Assembly (NCBI RefSeq): GCF_002258215.1 | Contig: NZ_NEFY01000001.1 | Span: forward strand, 186,001-250,000 | Length of the DNA stretch: 64,000 bases | Origin: Marinobacter vinifirmus | GTDB taxonomy: Bacteria > Pseudomonadota > Gammaproteobacteria > Pseudomonadales > Oleiphilaceae | Direction: 5' to 3' | Part shown: positions 18,064 through 27,572 of the stretch, one piece after another | Layout of the letters: the number at the start of each line of letters is the position of its first letter | How positions within the stretch are numbered: position 1 is the stretch's first letter | Position numbers and translations under genes: made by a program | Notes under the pieces: generated by a model | Told to the model about the DNA's origin: nothing | Seen by the model: only the letters and a program-made list of their open reading frames with translations | Database searches by the model: none

Positions 18064-19413
18064 TCAGCCCTTAACTGCGATTTCGATGCCTTCGGTGGCT
18101 ACCTGGGCCAGGTGTCGGATCTGGTCTTCGGTGATCACGTAAGGCGGCATGAAGTACACCACGTTGCCCAGCGGGCGCAGCAGGGACTGGCGGGTGAGGG
18201 CATGCTGGTACACCTTGATGCCACGGCGTTCCTGCCAGGGGAACGGGGTTTTGCTGGCTTTGTCTTTGACCATTTCGATGGCCAGGGTCATGCCGTGCTG
18301 GCGGATGTCACCCACGTTGGGGTGGTCGGCCAGGTGGGCGACGGATTCGGCCATGCAGCGGGACAGCTGGCGGTTGTTTTCGATGACGTTTTCGTCCCGG
18401 AAGATGTCCAGGGTGGCCAGGGCGACGGCGCAGCCGATAGGGTTGCCGGTGTAGCTGTGGCTGTGCAGGAACGCACGCAGGGTTTCGTAGTCGTCGTAGA
18501 AGGCGTTGTAGACGGTGTCGGTGGTGAGCACTACGGACAACGGCAGGTAACCGGCGGTCAGACCCTTGGACAGGCACATGAAATCCGGGGTGATGCCGGA
18601 CTGTTCGCAGGCGAACAGGGTGCCGGTGCGACCAAAGCCCACGGCGATTTCGTCGGCAATCAGGTGTACGCCATAGCGGTCGCAGGCTTCGCGCAGTTTG
18701 GTGTGGTAAACCGGGTGGTGCATGCGCATGCCGCCGGCGCACTGGATCAGGGGCTCCACTACCACGGCACAGATTTCGTGGTGCCGTTCGGCCAGCAGCT
18801 TGTCCATGGCCTCGAACTGGCGCAGGGCGTAGTCTTCATCGGTTTCGCCCAGCTCTTTGTTGTAGGCATCCGGCGAGGGCGCCGTCAGTACTTCCATCAG
18901 CAGCGGCTGGTAGGTGTCTTTGTAAAGGGCAACATCACCCAGCGCCAGCGCGCCCAGGGTTTCTCCGTGGTAGCTGTTGCTGAGGTTAACGAAGTTCTTC
19001 TTGCCCGGATGGCCCTGGTTTTTCCAGTAGTGATAGCTCATCTTCAGGGCCGCTTCGATGGCAGACGAGCCGTTGTCTGCGTAGAAGCATTTGTTCAGCC
19101 CCTCCGGCGTAACCTCAATCAACCGCTCGGACAAGTTCACTACCGGTTCGTGGCTGAAGCCCGCCAGGATGACATGCTCCAGCTGGCCGATCTGTTCCTG
19201 GATAGCGGAGTTGATGCGCGGGTTGGCGTGGCCGAACAGGTTTACCCACCAGGAGCTGACCGCATCGATGTAGCGATTGCTCTCGAAATCTTCCAGCCAT
19301 ACGCCTTCGCCCCGCTTGATGGGAATCAGCGGCAGGGTTTCGTGGTCTTTCATCTGGGTACAGGGGTGCCACACGGATTTAAGGTCCCGTGCGACCAGGT
19401 CGGCATTGCGCAT
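18064..19413 (-). CDS. bioA: Adenosylmethionine--8-amino-7-oxononanoate aminotransferase
   Basis: 449 residues, a class III PLP aminotransferase for the penultimate part of biotin synthesis (KAPA to DAPA, with SAM as amino donor). Recognised by WHPCTQMKDHE near the start, the YHGETLGAL segment, DEIAVGFGRTG and the PLP lysine in LSKGLTAGYLPLS. Upstream of rsmE with 2 bases between. Other bio genes are not in the window. The use of SAM links it only loosely to the methionine cycle genes further on. Confidence 0.95.
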   Translation of the reverse strand: MRNADLVARDLKSVWHPCTQMKDHETLPLIPIKRGEGVWLEDFESNRYIDAVSSWWVNLFGHANPRINSAIQEQIGQLEHVILAGFSHEPVVNLSERLIEVTPEGLNKCFYADNGSSAIEAALKMSYHYWKNQGHPGKKNFVNLSNSYHGETLGALALGDVALYKDTYQPLLMEVLTAPSPDAYNKELGETDEDYALRQFEAMDKLLAERHHEICAVVVEPLIQCAGGMRMHHPVYHTKLREACDRYGVHLIADEIAVGFGRTGTLFACEQSGITPDFMCLSKGLTAGYLPLSVVLTTDTVYNAFYDDYETLRAFLHSHSYTGNPIGCAVALATLDIFRDENVIENNRQLSRCMAESVAHLADHPNVGDIRQHGMTLAIEMVKDKASKTPFPWQERRGIKVYQHALTRQSLLRPLGNVVYFMPPYVITEDQIRHLAQVATEGIEIAVKG

Positions 19414-19607
19414 GGTTGTCTCCTGTCAGGCTGCGGAGGCGGTGAATAAATATCCGGATGCGACATGATACTTGGCTGTCAGCAGCCTTAACAGCTCCTT
19501 ACTGTGAACCAGTCGGATGACCGGCTTGCCATAGCCCGGCGCCAGACCGGCCAATGTTGGTGCACCAGCCTGCGGCAACAATGGAATAAAAATAACAGGA
19601 GTCGAAT

Positions 19608-20096
19608 ATGGAGCTGAATCTGAAACACCCCTATGAGGCTGGTGTGGATCATGTGCTCGAGCGTTTTTTCAGCGAAAGCCACATTATCGAAAAGAACGAG
19701 AAAATCGGGTCCTGCAATGTACAGCTGGCCGAGCTGCGCAAAGACGATGTGTCCGGCAAGTTGGTGATCGAGCGTGAAATGATGGCTTCTGCGCCCGTGC
19801 CGGGAGTGCTCTCAGGCTTTCACCGGGAGTGGAATCGCGTGCGGCAGGAGGAACACTGGTTCCGTAAAGACGACGATGAGTGGCACTGCGAGTTTCGGGT
19901 GAAAATCGACGGTGTGCCGGCGAAGATCAAGGGCGAAATGCGGCTTCAGGGTAACGGTAACCGCTGCATCAATTATGTGAATCTGTCGGTTCGTTGCGAT
20001 GTGCCGTTGTTGGGCAAGAAAGTGGCGAGATTTCTGGCGGATGACTCCCACGCCAAGATTGAACGGGAGTATGAAGTCATCCGCCAGCTGCTTTGA
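19608..20096 (+). CDS. DUF2505 family protein
   Basis: 162 residues, no signal peptide. The pattern from MELNLKHPYEAGVDHVLERF through the C-terminal EREYEVIRQL fits the DUF2505 family, predicted to have a START/SRPBCC-like hydrophobic-ligand fold. Start supported by an ACAGGAG site 8 bases upstream. Function unknown. Stand-alone gene convergent with the amino-acid transporter operon. Confidence 0.8.
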   Translation: MELNLKHPYEAGVDHVLERFFSESHIIEKNEKIGSCNVQLAELRKDDVSGKLVIEREMMASAPVPGVLSGFHREWNRVRQEEHWFRKDDDEWHCEFRVKIDGVPAKIKGEMRLQGNGNRCINYVNLSVRCDVPLLGKKVARFLADDSHAKIEREYEVIRQLL

Positions 20097-20105
20097 CCCG
20101 CCGGT

Positions 20106-20852
20106 TCAGTGCGCCAGCACCCGGGACAGGAACGCCTGGGTGCGCTCGTTCTGAGGGTTGTCGAACACATCTTCAGGCCGGCCTTCTTCAACAATCTGGC
20201 CTTCATGGATGTAGATCACCCGGTCTGCCACTTCCCGGGCGAAGCCCATTTCGTGGGTGACGACCATCATGGTCATACCCTCTTTGGCCAGCTCCCGCAT
20301 CACGTCCAGCACTTCACCGATCATTTCCGGATCCAGTGCCGAGGTGGGTTCATCGAACAGCATCAGCCGGGGTTCCATGGCCAGGGCCCGGGCAATGGCG
20401 ACCCGCTGCTGCTGGCCGCCGGATAGCTGGTTGGGGTATTTGTCGGCCTGGCTGCCAATGCCTACACGTTCCAACAGTCGCTCGGCGGTAGCGTTGGCGA
20501 CTACCTGGGAGGTGTTTTTTACCTTCATGGGCGCCAGCATGATGTTCTTTCTTACCGTCAGGTGCGGGAACAGGTTGAACTGCTGGAACACCATGCCGAC
20601 TTCCTTGCGGATTTCGGCAAGGGCCTGCTGGTTGCCGCCTTTCGGCGCCAGTTTCTGGCCATCCACTTCCAGTGTGCCGGATTCAAATTCTTCCAGGCCG
20701 TTAACGCAGCGGATCAGGGTAGATTTACCGGAGCCACTGGCCCCGATGATCACCACGACTTCGCCCTGTTCTACGGTCAGGTCTATATCTTTCAGGACAT
20801 GCAGTTTGCCGAAGTACTTGTTCATGCCCTTCATCTTTACGATCTGAGTCAT
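20106..20852 (-). CDS. Polar amino acid ABC transporter, ATP-binding subunit
   Basis: 248 residues from the ATG at 20852, with GGAG upstream; an in-frame upstream start would overlap the permease. Walker [10 protein letters not shown] is at 37-45, the signature is LSGGQQQR, Walker B is [13 protein letters not shown] and the switch His lies in VTHEM. It belongs to the GlnQ/HisP group. Last gene of the three-gene operon with the permease (20866) and binding protein (21609). Energises uptake of a polar amino acid. Confidence 0.93.
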   Translation of the reverse strand: MTQIVKMKGMNKYFGKLHVLKDIDLTVEQGEVVVIIGASGSGKSTLIRCVNGLEEFESGTLEVDGQKLAPKGGNQQALAEIRKEVGMVFQQFNLFPHLTVRKNIMLAPMKVKNTSQVVANATAERLLERVGIGSQADKYPNQLSGGQQQRVAIARALAMEPRLMLFDEPTSALDPEMIGEVLDVMRELAKEGMTMMVVTHEMGFAREVADRVIYIHEGQIVEEGRPEDVFDNPQNERTQAFLSRVLAH

Positions 20853-20865
20853 TACCCGGGCTCCT

Positions 20866-21537
20866 TCAGACAGACGCAACGCCGCGGCGTTCAAGCAGCC
20901 GCAGAATCAGGGACAGGGACAAGGTTATGGCCAGGTACATAAGGGCCACTACGAAGTAAACCTCGAAGGCGGTAAAGGTGTTGGCGATATACACCTGGCC
21001 CTGGCGGACCAGTTCGCCCACGCCGATCACCGAGAACAGCGAGGTGTCCTTGATGCTTACGATAGCCTGGTTTCCGAGCGGCGGGATCATGCGCCGGAAG
21101 GCCTGGGGCCAGATAATCGACCAGAAGGTCTGGGTACGGGACAGCCCCAGTGACAGGCCGGCTTCGCTCTGGCCTTTGTCGATAGACTGCACGCCACCGC
21201 GCACCACTTCGGATATATAGGCTCCGGAGTTCAGGGCGATCGCGGCAATACCGGCTGTCAGCGGGTCGATGGGGCCGCCGACCAGGTCCGGCAGGCCGTA
21301 GAAGATAAACAGCACCTGCACCAGGATGGGGGTGCCGCGAAAAATTTCGATATAGGCAGTTGCCGGCCAGCGCAGGAACCATTTTTTGTTGATGCTGAGC
21401 AGGCCAAAAACGATGCCGAGTACAAAACCGATGGCCAGGCCACCGAAGGAAATCATCAGGGTGTAGGGAATGCCCTTGGCCAGGTAGGGAATGGAATCAA
21501 TGGCCGCTTGCCAGTCAAACTGAAACTGGAATTCCAC
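20866..21537 (-). CDS. Polar amino acid ABC transporter, permease subunit
   Basis: 223 residues, starting at a GTG (21537) preceded by GGAG; an ATG at 21600 would add a leader without family resemblance. About five membrane segments, with the HisM/GlnP-type EAA loop near [32 protein letters not shown] single permease gene suggests a homodimer. Sits between the ATPase and binding-protein genes. Confidence 0.92.
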   Translation of the reverse strand: MEFQFQFDWQAAIDSIPYLAKGIPYTLMISFGGLAIGFVLGIVFGLLSINKKWFLRWPATAYIEIFRGTPILVQVLFIFYGLPDLVGGPIDPLTAGIAAIALNSGAYISEVVRGGVQSIDKGQSEAGLSLGLSRTQTFWSIIWPQAFRRMIPPLGNQAIVSIKDTSLFSVIGVGELVRQGQVYIANTFTAFEVYFVVALMYLAITLSLSLILRLLERRGVASV

Positions 21538-21608
21538 GGTGTGTTTCTCCGTTGGGTTGGGAGGAGGCGCCCGGGGCATTGTGTGCCCCGGGCGGGTCAA
21601 GTGGAGGT

Positions 21609-22364
21609 TTACTTGTCTTCAGGCATCGGGCCGAACCATTTTTCGTAAATGGTTTTGTAGGTGCCGTCTTCCTTGATTTCTGCCAGGGCCTCGTTCACCG
21701 GGCCAACCCATTCGCTACCTTTTTTCAGGGCGATACCGTACTGCTGGCCTTCATACAGCGGGCCTACGGTTTTCACCTTGCCTGCGCCGCGGGTGCTGGC
21801 GAAGTAGCCTACGTTCGGGGCGTCGTAGAAAACCGCATCTACCGCGCCGGACATCAGCGCCATATACATGTCGGAGCTGCCGGGGTAGGGGGTTACGCCG
21901 TCGTTATCGTCCAGGTTCTTGGTGAGGAAGTCGTAGCTGGTGCTACCAATCTTGGTGCCGACTTTCTTGCCTTCCAGGTCAGACATTTCCTGGGTGCCAT
22001 CGTCTTCGCGAACCAGGATACGCAGGCCGGAATCGTAGTAAGGGTCGGAGAAATCGACGATTTGCTTACGCTCATCGGTAATGGTGATGCCGGCAATGGC
22101 AATGTCGACGTTACCGGTTTGCAGGGCCGGGATGATGCCGTTGAAATCCATGGTGTTTAGGTCGTAATCAAAGCCCGCACGTTCGGCGACTTCGGCGATG
22201 ATTTCCATGTCGAAACCGATCATTTCGCCGGTTTCCTGATCCATCATTTCAAACGGGACGAAGCTGGGGTCGGTGACTACGCGCAGGGTCTCTGCGCTTA
22301 CCGACGTGGCGGCGACAGACAGTGCCAGGCCAGCGCCCAGGGTTTTCAGCCATGTTGTACTCAT
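21609..22364 (-). CDS. Periplasmic polar amino acid-binding protein
   Basis: 251 residues. Signal peptide of 24 residues ends SVSA/ETLRV. Family 3 solute-binding fold: VVTDPSFVPFEM, GFDMEIIAEVAERAG, NVDIAIAGITITDER. First gene of the transporter operon, hence the receptor. The glutamine-binding (GlnH) group looks closest, but ligand specificity (Gln, Arg, His or other) cannot be assigned from motifs. Confidence 0.92.
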   Translation of the reverse strand: MSTTWLKTLGAGLALSVAATSVSAETLRVVTDPSFVPFEMMDQETGEMIGFDMEIIAEVAERAGFDYDLNTMDFNGIIPALQTGNVDIAIAGITITDERKQIVDFSDPYYDSGLRILVREDDGTQEMSDLEGKKVGTKIGSTSYDFLTKNLDDNDGVTPYPGSSDMYMALMSGAVDAVFYDAPNVGYFASTRGAGKVKTVGPLYEGQQYGIALKKGSEWVGPVNEALAEIKEDGTYKTIYEKWFGPMPEDK

Positions 22365-22524
22365 GCTTGCTCCTTTCTCTTATTGTGGTTCCGTCTGCCC
22401 GGTAAGGCAGGCTGCGCTATGACCGGTTTGTTCGGTATTGCACAGGGAACATTGATGGGGATGCATCAGATACAGGTTAGCCCATCTTGAAAGGATTTGC
22501 AGGAAATCAGGTGGTTAGAAAACG

Positions 22525-22548
22525 AAAGAGGGGCCGAAGCCCCTCTTT
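22525..22548 (-). terminator. Intrinsic terminator of metF
   Basis: A 10-bp stem (AAAGAGGGGC / GCCCCTCTTT) closed on the minus strand by a UUCG tetraloop, 20 bases after the metF stop. Ends in a short U-rich run. Confidence 0.85.
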
Positions 22549-22568
22549 GTACTGCTTTGAAGAATGCC

Positions 22569-23438
22569 TCAGAAAGCAATCTTTTCGCGGTCGCTGATTC
22601 CCAGATTCTTCCAGATGGAAATGCTGGGTTCGGCCTGGTTCAGGGTGTAGAAGTGCAACCCCGGAGCCCCGGCTTTCAGAAGCTTTTCGCACATTTCGGT
22701 GATCACGTCTTCACCAAACTTGCGGATGCTGTCGCTGTCGTCGCCGTAGGCTTCGAGCTGCTTGCGGATCCAGCGGGGGATTTCCGCGCCGCACATGTCG
22801 GAGAACCGCACCAGGCTGGAGAAGTTGACGATGGGCATGATGCCCGGCACCACCGGAATGGTGATGCCCATCTTCTCCAGACGGTCGATGAAATAGAAGT
22901 AGCTGTCGGCATTGAAGAAGTACTGGGTGATGGCGCTGTTGGCACCGGCCTGTACTTTTCGTGCGAAGTTCTTCAGGTCTTCCTCGGCATTGCGGGCCTG
23001 GGGGTGAAATTCCGGGTAGGCGGCCACTTCCAGGTTGAAGTGATCCCCGCTGTGCTCCCGGATGAATTCCACCAGCTCGTTGGCGTAACGCAGCTCACCG
23101 GAGGCGCCCATGCCCGAGGGCAGGTCGCCGCGCAGGGCGACGATCCGGTTGATGCCGTTCTCTTTATACACGTCCAGCAGCTCGCCGATCTCTGCGCGGG
23201 TACCCCCCACGCAGGACAGGTGCGGTGCTGTGGAAATACCCTGCTTGTGCAGGTTCAGCACCGTTTCGATAGTGCGGTCCCGGGTGGAACCGCCGGCTCC
23301 GAAGGTGACCGAGAAAAAGTCCGGGTTTACCTCGGCCAGCTGGTTGCGTACCGCCTGCAGCTTCTCCTTGCCCTGATCGGTCTTGGGCGGGAAAAACTCG
23401 AAGCTGAAGCGGCGTTTGAATTGCTTCTGGGATTCCAT
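22569..23438 (-). CDS. metF: Methylenetetrahydrofolate reductase
   Basis: 289 residues, full bacterial length. Starts MESQKQFKRRFSFEFFPPKTD, the flavoprotein signature. Other family landmarks are TFGAGGSTRDRT, ALRGDLP and NSAITQYFFN. It reduces 5,10-methylene-THF to 5-methyl-THF, the methyl donor for homocysteine. It follows ahcY by 12 bases and ends in a strong terminator, so it is the last gene of a metK-ahcY-metF set. Confidence 0.96.
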   Translation of the reverse strand: MESQKQFKRRFSFEFFPPKTDQGKEKLQAVRNQLAEVNPDFFSVTFGAGGSTRDRTIETVLNLHKQGISTAPHLSCVGGTRAEIGELLDVYKENGINRIVALRGDLPSGMGASGELRYANELVEFIREHSGDHFNLEVAAYPEFHPQARNAEEDLKNFARKVQAGANSAITQYFFNADSYFYFIDRLEKMGITIPVVPGIMPIVNFSSLVRFSDMCGAEIPRWIRKQLEAYGDDSDSIRKFGEDVITEMCEKLLKAGAPGLHFYTLNQAEPSISIWKNLGISDREKIAF

Positions 23439-23450
23439 GATCGTTTCCGC

Positions 23451-24833
23451 TTAGTACCTGTAGCTTTCCGGCTTGTACGGGCCTTCGACCGGTACGCCGA
23501 TGTATTTCGCCTGGTCCGGAGTCATCTTGGTGATCACGCCACCAAAGCCTTCCACCATGGCGCGGGCCACTTCTTCGTCCAGCTGCTTGGGCAGAACCTG
23601 GACGTAAACGCCCTTGGCCTTGGACTCTTCCGGCAGGTCTGCAAACTTGCGCTCGAACAGGTACATCTGCGCCAGCACCTGGTTGGCGAACGAGCCGTCC
23701 ATGATGCGGGACGGGTGACCGGTGGCGTTGCCCAGGTTCACCAGGCGGCCTTCGGACAACAGGATCAGGTGGTCGTTGCTGGCCTTGTCGCGGTAAATCA
23801 CGTGTACCTGCGGCTTGACCTCGTCCCACTCCCAGTTCTTGCGCATGTAGGCGGTATCGATTTCATTATCGAAGTGGCCGATGTTGCACACCACGGCGCC
23901 GTTCTTCAGGGCTTTCAGCATGTTCGCGTCACACACGTTGACGTTACCAGTGGTGGTTACCAGCAGGTCAGTGGTGCCCAGCAGGTCGGTGTTGATGCCT
24001 TGCTCGGTGCCGGTGTTGATGCCGTCGATGTATGGAGACACCACTTCAAAACCGTCCATGCAAGCCTGCATGGCGCAGATCGGGTCGGCTTCGGTGACTT
24101 TGACGATCATGCCTTCCTGGCGCAGGGACAGCGCAGAACCCTTGCCCACATCGCCGTAACCGATCACCAGCGCTTTCTTGCCGGACAGCAGGTGGTCGGT
24201 GGCGCGCTTGATAGCGTCGTTCAGGCTGTGGCGGCAGCCGTACTTGTTGTCGTTCTTGGACTTGGTGACCGAGTCGTTAACGTTGATGGCCGGGATCTTC
24301 AGGGTGCCGTCACGCAGCATTTCCTGCAGACGGTGCACGCCGGTGGTGGTTTCTTCAGTCACACCGTGGCACTTGGCAATCACCTGCGGGTATTCCTTGT
24401 GCAGCAGCTCGGTCAGGTCGCCGCCGTCGTCCAGGATCATGTTCGGCTCCCAGCCGTCTACGTCTGCGCCCACGGTTTTGTGCAGGCACCATTCGTATTC
24501 TTCGTCGGTTTCACCCTTCCACGCGAATACGGGAATGCCCTGGGCTGCGATGGCGGCAGCAGCCTGGTCCTGTGTGGAGAAGATGTTGCACGAAGACCAG
24601 CGCACATCAGCGCCCAGCTCGACCAGTGTTTCAATCAACACGGCAGTCTGGATGGTCATGTGGATGCAGCCCATGATGTTGGCGCCTTTCAGTGGCTGCT
24701 CGGCTTTGTATTTCTCGCGCAGCTTCATCAGGGCGGGCATTTCGCCTTCGGCGATCTTGATTTCCTTACGGCCCCAGTCGGCGAGTTCGATATCGCGGAC
24801 TTTGTAATCTTCGAAGTTGTTCGGAGTGCTCAT
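23451..24833 (-). CDS. ahcY: S-adenosylhomocysteine hydrolase
   Basis: 460 residues. The NAD-binding loop [10 protein letters not shown], substrate-site segments ([32 protein letters not shown]) and the C-terminal KPESYRY are all present. It splits S-adenosylhomocysteine into homocysteine and adenosine, removing the inhibitor of methyltransferases. Between metK and metF on the same strand. The upstream gap holds a large inverted repeat rather than a recognisable SAH riboswitch; control is more likely by the SahR-like regulator at 26335. Confidence 0.97.
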   Translation of the reverse strand: MSTPNNFEDYKVRDIELADWGRKEIKIAEGEMPALMKLREKYKAEQPLKGANIMGCIHMTIQTAVLIETLVELGADVRWSSCNIFSTQDQAAAAIAAQGIPVFAWKGETDEEYEWCLHKTVGADVDGWEPNMILDDGGDLTELLHKEYPQVIAKCHGVTEETTTGVHRLQEMLRDGTLKIPAINVNDSVTKSKNDNKYGCRHSLNDAIKRATDHLLSGKKALVIGYGDVGKGSALSLRQEGMIVKVTEADPICAMQACMDGFEVVSPYIDGINTGTEQGINTDLLGTTDLLVTTTGNVNVCDANMLKALKNGAVVCNIGHFDNEIDTAYMRKNWEWDEVKPQVHVIYRDKASNDHLILLSEGRLVNLGNATGHPSRIMDGSFANQVLAQMYLFERKFADLPEESKAKGVYVQVLPKQLDEEVARAMVEGFGGVITKMTPDQAKYIGVPVEGPYKPESYRY

Positions 24834-24863
24834 GTGGTGCTCCTGTCATGTTTGAAATGGTTA

Positions 24864-25036
24864 GCCACGGAATCCACGGAAGGAAAAGATTTTTTTGCCA
24901 CTAAATCCACCAAAGGACACGAAAGTAAAAACAACTGCTTTTTTAGTGATCAGTCTTTTTTCGTGTTCTTTAGTGGATTTCGTGGCAAATCATTTCTTCT
25001 TTATCTTTTTCCGTGTCCTTCCGTGGATTCCGTGGC
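24864..25036. repeat. Nested imperfect inverted repeat between metK and ahcY
   Basis: The outer arms (from GCCACGGAATCCACGGAAGG at 24864 and its partner ending at 25036) and inner arms (about 24896-24925 with 24954-24988, containing GCCACTAAATCCAC and GTGGATTTCGTGGC) build a 173-base stem. It is AT-rich compared with the genes around it. The arms are made of related CCACGGAATCCAC-type units. It may act as an RNA-stability or attenuation hairpin, or be a small non-coding mobile remnant. Confidence 0.8.
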
Positions 25037-25047
25037 CAAAAAGTCTT

Positions 25048-26238
25048 TTAGATGCCCGCAGCGTCTTTCAGGGCTGCCGCCCGGTCGGTCTTCTCCCACG
25101 GGAACGCGGTGAAGGTCTTGCCGCCGGCGGTCATCTCGTACGGATCACGGCCGAAGTGGCCGTAGGCTGCTGTGGCGCGGTACATCGGGTGCAGCAGGTC
25201 CAGCATGTTGGTGATCGCATATGGGCGCAGGTCGAAGTGCGCGCGTACCAGGTCGATGATCTTGTCGTCGCTGATCTTGCCGGTGCCGAAGGTGTTCAGG
25301 GAAATAGAGGTCGGCTGAGCTACACCGATGGCGTAGGACACCTGAATCTCGCACTTCTCCGCCAGGCCTGCGGCCACGATGTTCTTGGCTACGTAGCGGC
25401 CGGCGTAGGCAGCTGAGCGGTCAACCTTGGACGGATCTTTACCGGAGAATGCGCCGCCACCGTGACGGGCCATGCCGCCGTAGGTGTCTACGATGATCTT
25501 ACGGCCGGTCAGGCCACAGTCGCCAACCGGGCCGCCGATTACGAACTTGCCGGTCGGGTTGATGTGGAACTCGGTGTCTTTGTGCAGCAGTTCGGCCGGC
25601 AGGGTGTGCTTGACGATCAGCTCCATCACCGCTTCTTTCAGGTCTTCCTGGGTCACGTCCGGGTCGTGCTGGGTAGACAGAACCACTGCGTCGATGCCCA
25701 CGACCTTGCCGTTTTCGTAGCGGCAGGTTACCTGGCTCTTGGCGTCCGGGCGCAGCCACGGCAGCAGGCCGCTCTTGCGGGCTTCGGCCTGGCGCTGCAC
25801 CAGACGGTGCGAGAAGGTGATCGGAGCCGGCATCAGCACGTCGGTTTCGTTGCTGGCGTAGCCGAACATCAGGCCCTGGTCGCCCGCGCCCTGGTCTTCC
25901 GGCTTCTGGCGGTCAACGCCCTGGGCGATATCCACGGACTGCTTGCCGATGATGTTGATTACGCCACAGGTGTCGCCGTCGTAGCCCACATCCGAGGAGG
26001 TGTAGCCGATGTCTTTGATCACGCCACGCACCAGGTCTTCCAGGTCGACCCATGCGCTGGTGGTGATTTCACCGCCAACGATGGCCACACCGGTTTTCAC
26101 CATGGTTTCGCATGCTACGCGAGCGTGCGGGTCGTCGGTCAGGATGGCGTCCAGTACCGCGTCGGAGATCTGGTCGGCCAGTTTGTCCGGATGGCCTTCA
26201 GAGACCGACTCGGAGGTGAAGATGTTGTAGTCAGACAT
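25048..26238 (-). CDS. metK: S-adenosylmethionine synthetase
   Basis: 396 residues. Landmarks: [21 protein letters not shown] (N-terminal signature), [10 protein letters not shown], and [19 protein letters not shown]. Makes SAM from methionine and ATP. Upstream gene of the metK-ahcY-metF set and immediately downstream of the SahR-like regulator gene. A palindrome at 26296-26315, matching the one before the regulator, is placed to control it. Confidence 0.97.
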   Translation of the reverse strand: MSDYNIFTSESVSEGHPDKLADQISDAVLDAILTDDPHARVACETMVKTGVAIVGGEITTSAWVDLEDLVRGVIKDIGYTSSDVGYDGDTCGVINIIGKQSVDIAQGVDRQKPEDQGAGDQGLMFGYASNETDVLMPAPITFSHRLVQRQAEARKSGLLPWLRPDAKSQVTCRYENGKVVGIDAVVLSTQHDPDVTQEDLKEAVMELIVKHTLPAELLHKDTEFHINPTGKFVIGGPVGDCGLTGRKIIVDTYGGMARHGGGAFSGKDPSKVDRSAAYAGRYVAKNIVAAGLAEKCEIQVSYAIGVAQPTSISLNTFGTGKISDDKIIDLVRAHFDLRPYAITNMLDLLHPMYRATAAYGHFGRDPYEMTAGGKTFTAFPWEKTDRAAALKDAAGI

Positions 26239-26295
26239 AGTGGTGCTCCTCTGTGAGCGTTTTCAAAATCGGTGTACGTAATTCTACGTACGTCA

Positions 26296-26315
26296 ATATC
26301 AAAGTTTTTTGATGT
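26296..26315. promoter_or_regulatory. Putative SahR operator upstream of metK
   Basis: ATATCAAAGTTTTTTGATGT, an inverted repeat with ATATCAAA and TTTGATGT halves, 57 bases before the metK ATG. It differs at only two positions from the site at 27379-27398. Confidence 0.7.
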
Positions 26316-26334
26316 TCCAGTGTCTGCGCGGGCT

Positions 26335-27345
26335 TCAGGCCGTTCCAGACGTTTTCCAGAATTCCCGTACCTGCACCTGGAAGCCGTTCCGCAGGCCGAT
26401 AAACAGTTGCTCGCCCGCTGTCAGGCCGGCATCGGCCGCCCAGGCGGTGAGTTCTTCCGGCTCGAAGCCCAGCCACAGGTCGCCGCAGTTCTCCTTGGCC
26501 CAGTCCTGGTCGTGGCTGCACAGGTCGCTGACGATAAAACAGCCACCGCTGTTCATCAGGGCTGCGGCGTCCAGGAAGATGTCCGCCGGGCTGGGTACGT
26601 GGTGCAGCACCATGTTGGCGACAATCAGGTCAAAGGCATCGCCCCGGGCCAGTACCGTATCGGTGACACCTTCAATAAGGTCGACGTTGTTCAGCCGTTC
26701 CTCAATGCAGGTGCGGGTGGCCTTGGCGAGCATGTCCTTGCTGTTATCCAGCCCCACCACATGATCGAACAGTTGTGACAGCACCGGCAGGAAGCCGCCT
26801 TCACCGGGGCCGATTTCCAGCACGCTGCGCCAGTCCTGCCGTGCTGCCCGCTTGCGGATCAGCTCGGCGGTGGGCTCCGCATACAGGTCAAAGGCGGCGA
26901 TCAGTTCCTGCTGCTCCCGGAACTGCTCCGAATGCCGGGAGAAGAAGGCCTGGGACTGTTCCGCCCGCTGCTCGCGGATGGCCTCGATTTTGTCTTCCAG
27001 CTGCGGAGGCAAGGGTACCCGGTCTACGGTCTCGAAAATCTGCCGGATGGCCTGGTCTGCCAGCTTGTCGCTGTCCAGGTTCAGGGGGCGGCGGTAGAAA
27101 ATGGCATTACCTTCCCGCTGGGGCTCCAGCAACCCGGCTTTGTGCATCACCTTCAGGTGGTGGCTCATGCCGGACTGGCGCATATCAAACATCTGGCTCA
27201 GCTCCAGCACACCGAAGGTGTCGCGGCGCAGCACCCGCAGGATCTCAAGGCGCAAGGGGTCGCCGCTCGCCTTGAAGATCGGTACCAGGGTGTCCACCGA
27301 GGACAATTCGTTCGCATGTGCATTGAGTGAGGTCATGGTTCGCAA
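26335..27345 (-). CDS. ArsR-type regulator fused to SAM-dependent methyltransferase domain (SahR-like)
   Basis: 336 residues. An ArsR winged helix (about 20-95, with LRLEILRVLRRDTFGVLELSQ and MSHHLKVMHKAGLL) is followed by a helical linker and a class I methyltransferase domain with motif I VLEIGPGEGGFLP at 175-187. Such fusions are known as SahR, which senses SAH and controls methionine-cycle genes in Proteobacteria. Gene order (beside metK, ahcY, metF) and matching palindromes before this gene and metK fit that role. Start could be at 27336 (MTSLNA) instead; no clear ribosome site. The symbol sahR is likely but not proven here. Confidence 0.85.
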   Translation of the reverse strand: MRTMTSLNAHANELSSVDTLVPIFKASGDPLRLEILRVLRRDTFGVLELSQMFDMRQSGMSHHLKVMHKAGLLEPQREGNAIFYRRPLNLDSDKLADQAIRQIFETVDRVPLPPQLEDKIEAIREQRAEQSQAFFSRHSEQFREQQELIAAFDLYAEPTAELIRKRAARQDWRSVLEIGPGEGGFLPVLSQLFDHVVGLDNSKDMLAKATRTCIEERLNNVDLIEGVTDTVLARGDAFDLIVANMVLHHVPSPADIFLDAAALMNSGGCFIVSDLCSHDQDWAKENCGDLWLGFEPEELTAWAADAGLTAGEQLFIGLRNGFQVQVREFWKTSGTA

Positions 27346-27360
27346 GTGTAGGGGGGTTCG

Positions 27361-27374
27361 ATTGATCGATCAAT
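27361..27374. promoter_or_regulatory. Perfect 14-bp palindrome near the regulator start
   Basis: ATTGATCGATCAAT, adjacent to the main operator. It contains the TTGAT half of that site, so it may be a second, degenerate regulator site or a promoter element. Confidence 0.35.
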
Positions 27375-27378
27375 AGCC

Positions 27379-27398
27379 ATATCAAAATTTTTTGATAT
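27379..27398. promoter_or_regulatory. Putative SahR autoregulatory operator
   Basis: ATATCAAAATTTTTTGATAT, near-perfect palindrome (ATATCAAA / TTTGATAT in antiparallel) 33 bases before the regulator start and 174 bases before tkt. Same motif as at 26296-26315. Confidence 0.72.
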
Positions 27399-27572
27399 AG
27401 ATTTGTAGCGTTTGTGAAATCAGTCGCTTTGGTGATTTTGTACCGGCGCCATCGGAAAACCACTACATATGGATTTGCCCCGGCACACAGTAATCGGCGA
27501 AAATACGTGCCTTCTTTTTGAGCAGTTTTTGCAGCTTGAAGTCTTTTCCTGAAAAACACTGGAGAATTGTCA

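Noticed and set aside
24834..25047. SAH riboswitch upstream of ahcY
   Set aside because: The gap is filled by the nested inverted repeat, and no conserved SAH-aptamer core was recognisable on the minus strand.
22497..25112. 871-codon open frame on the plus strand opposite metF and ahcY
   Set aside because: It is the antisense shadow of well-recognised genes; long because of codon bias, with no family resemblance.
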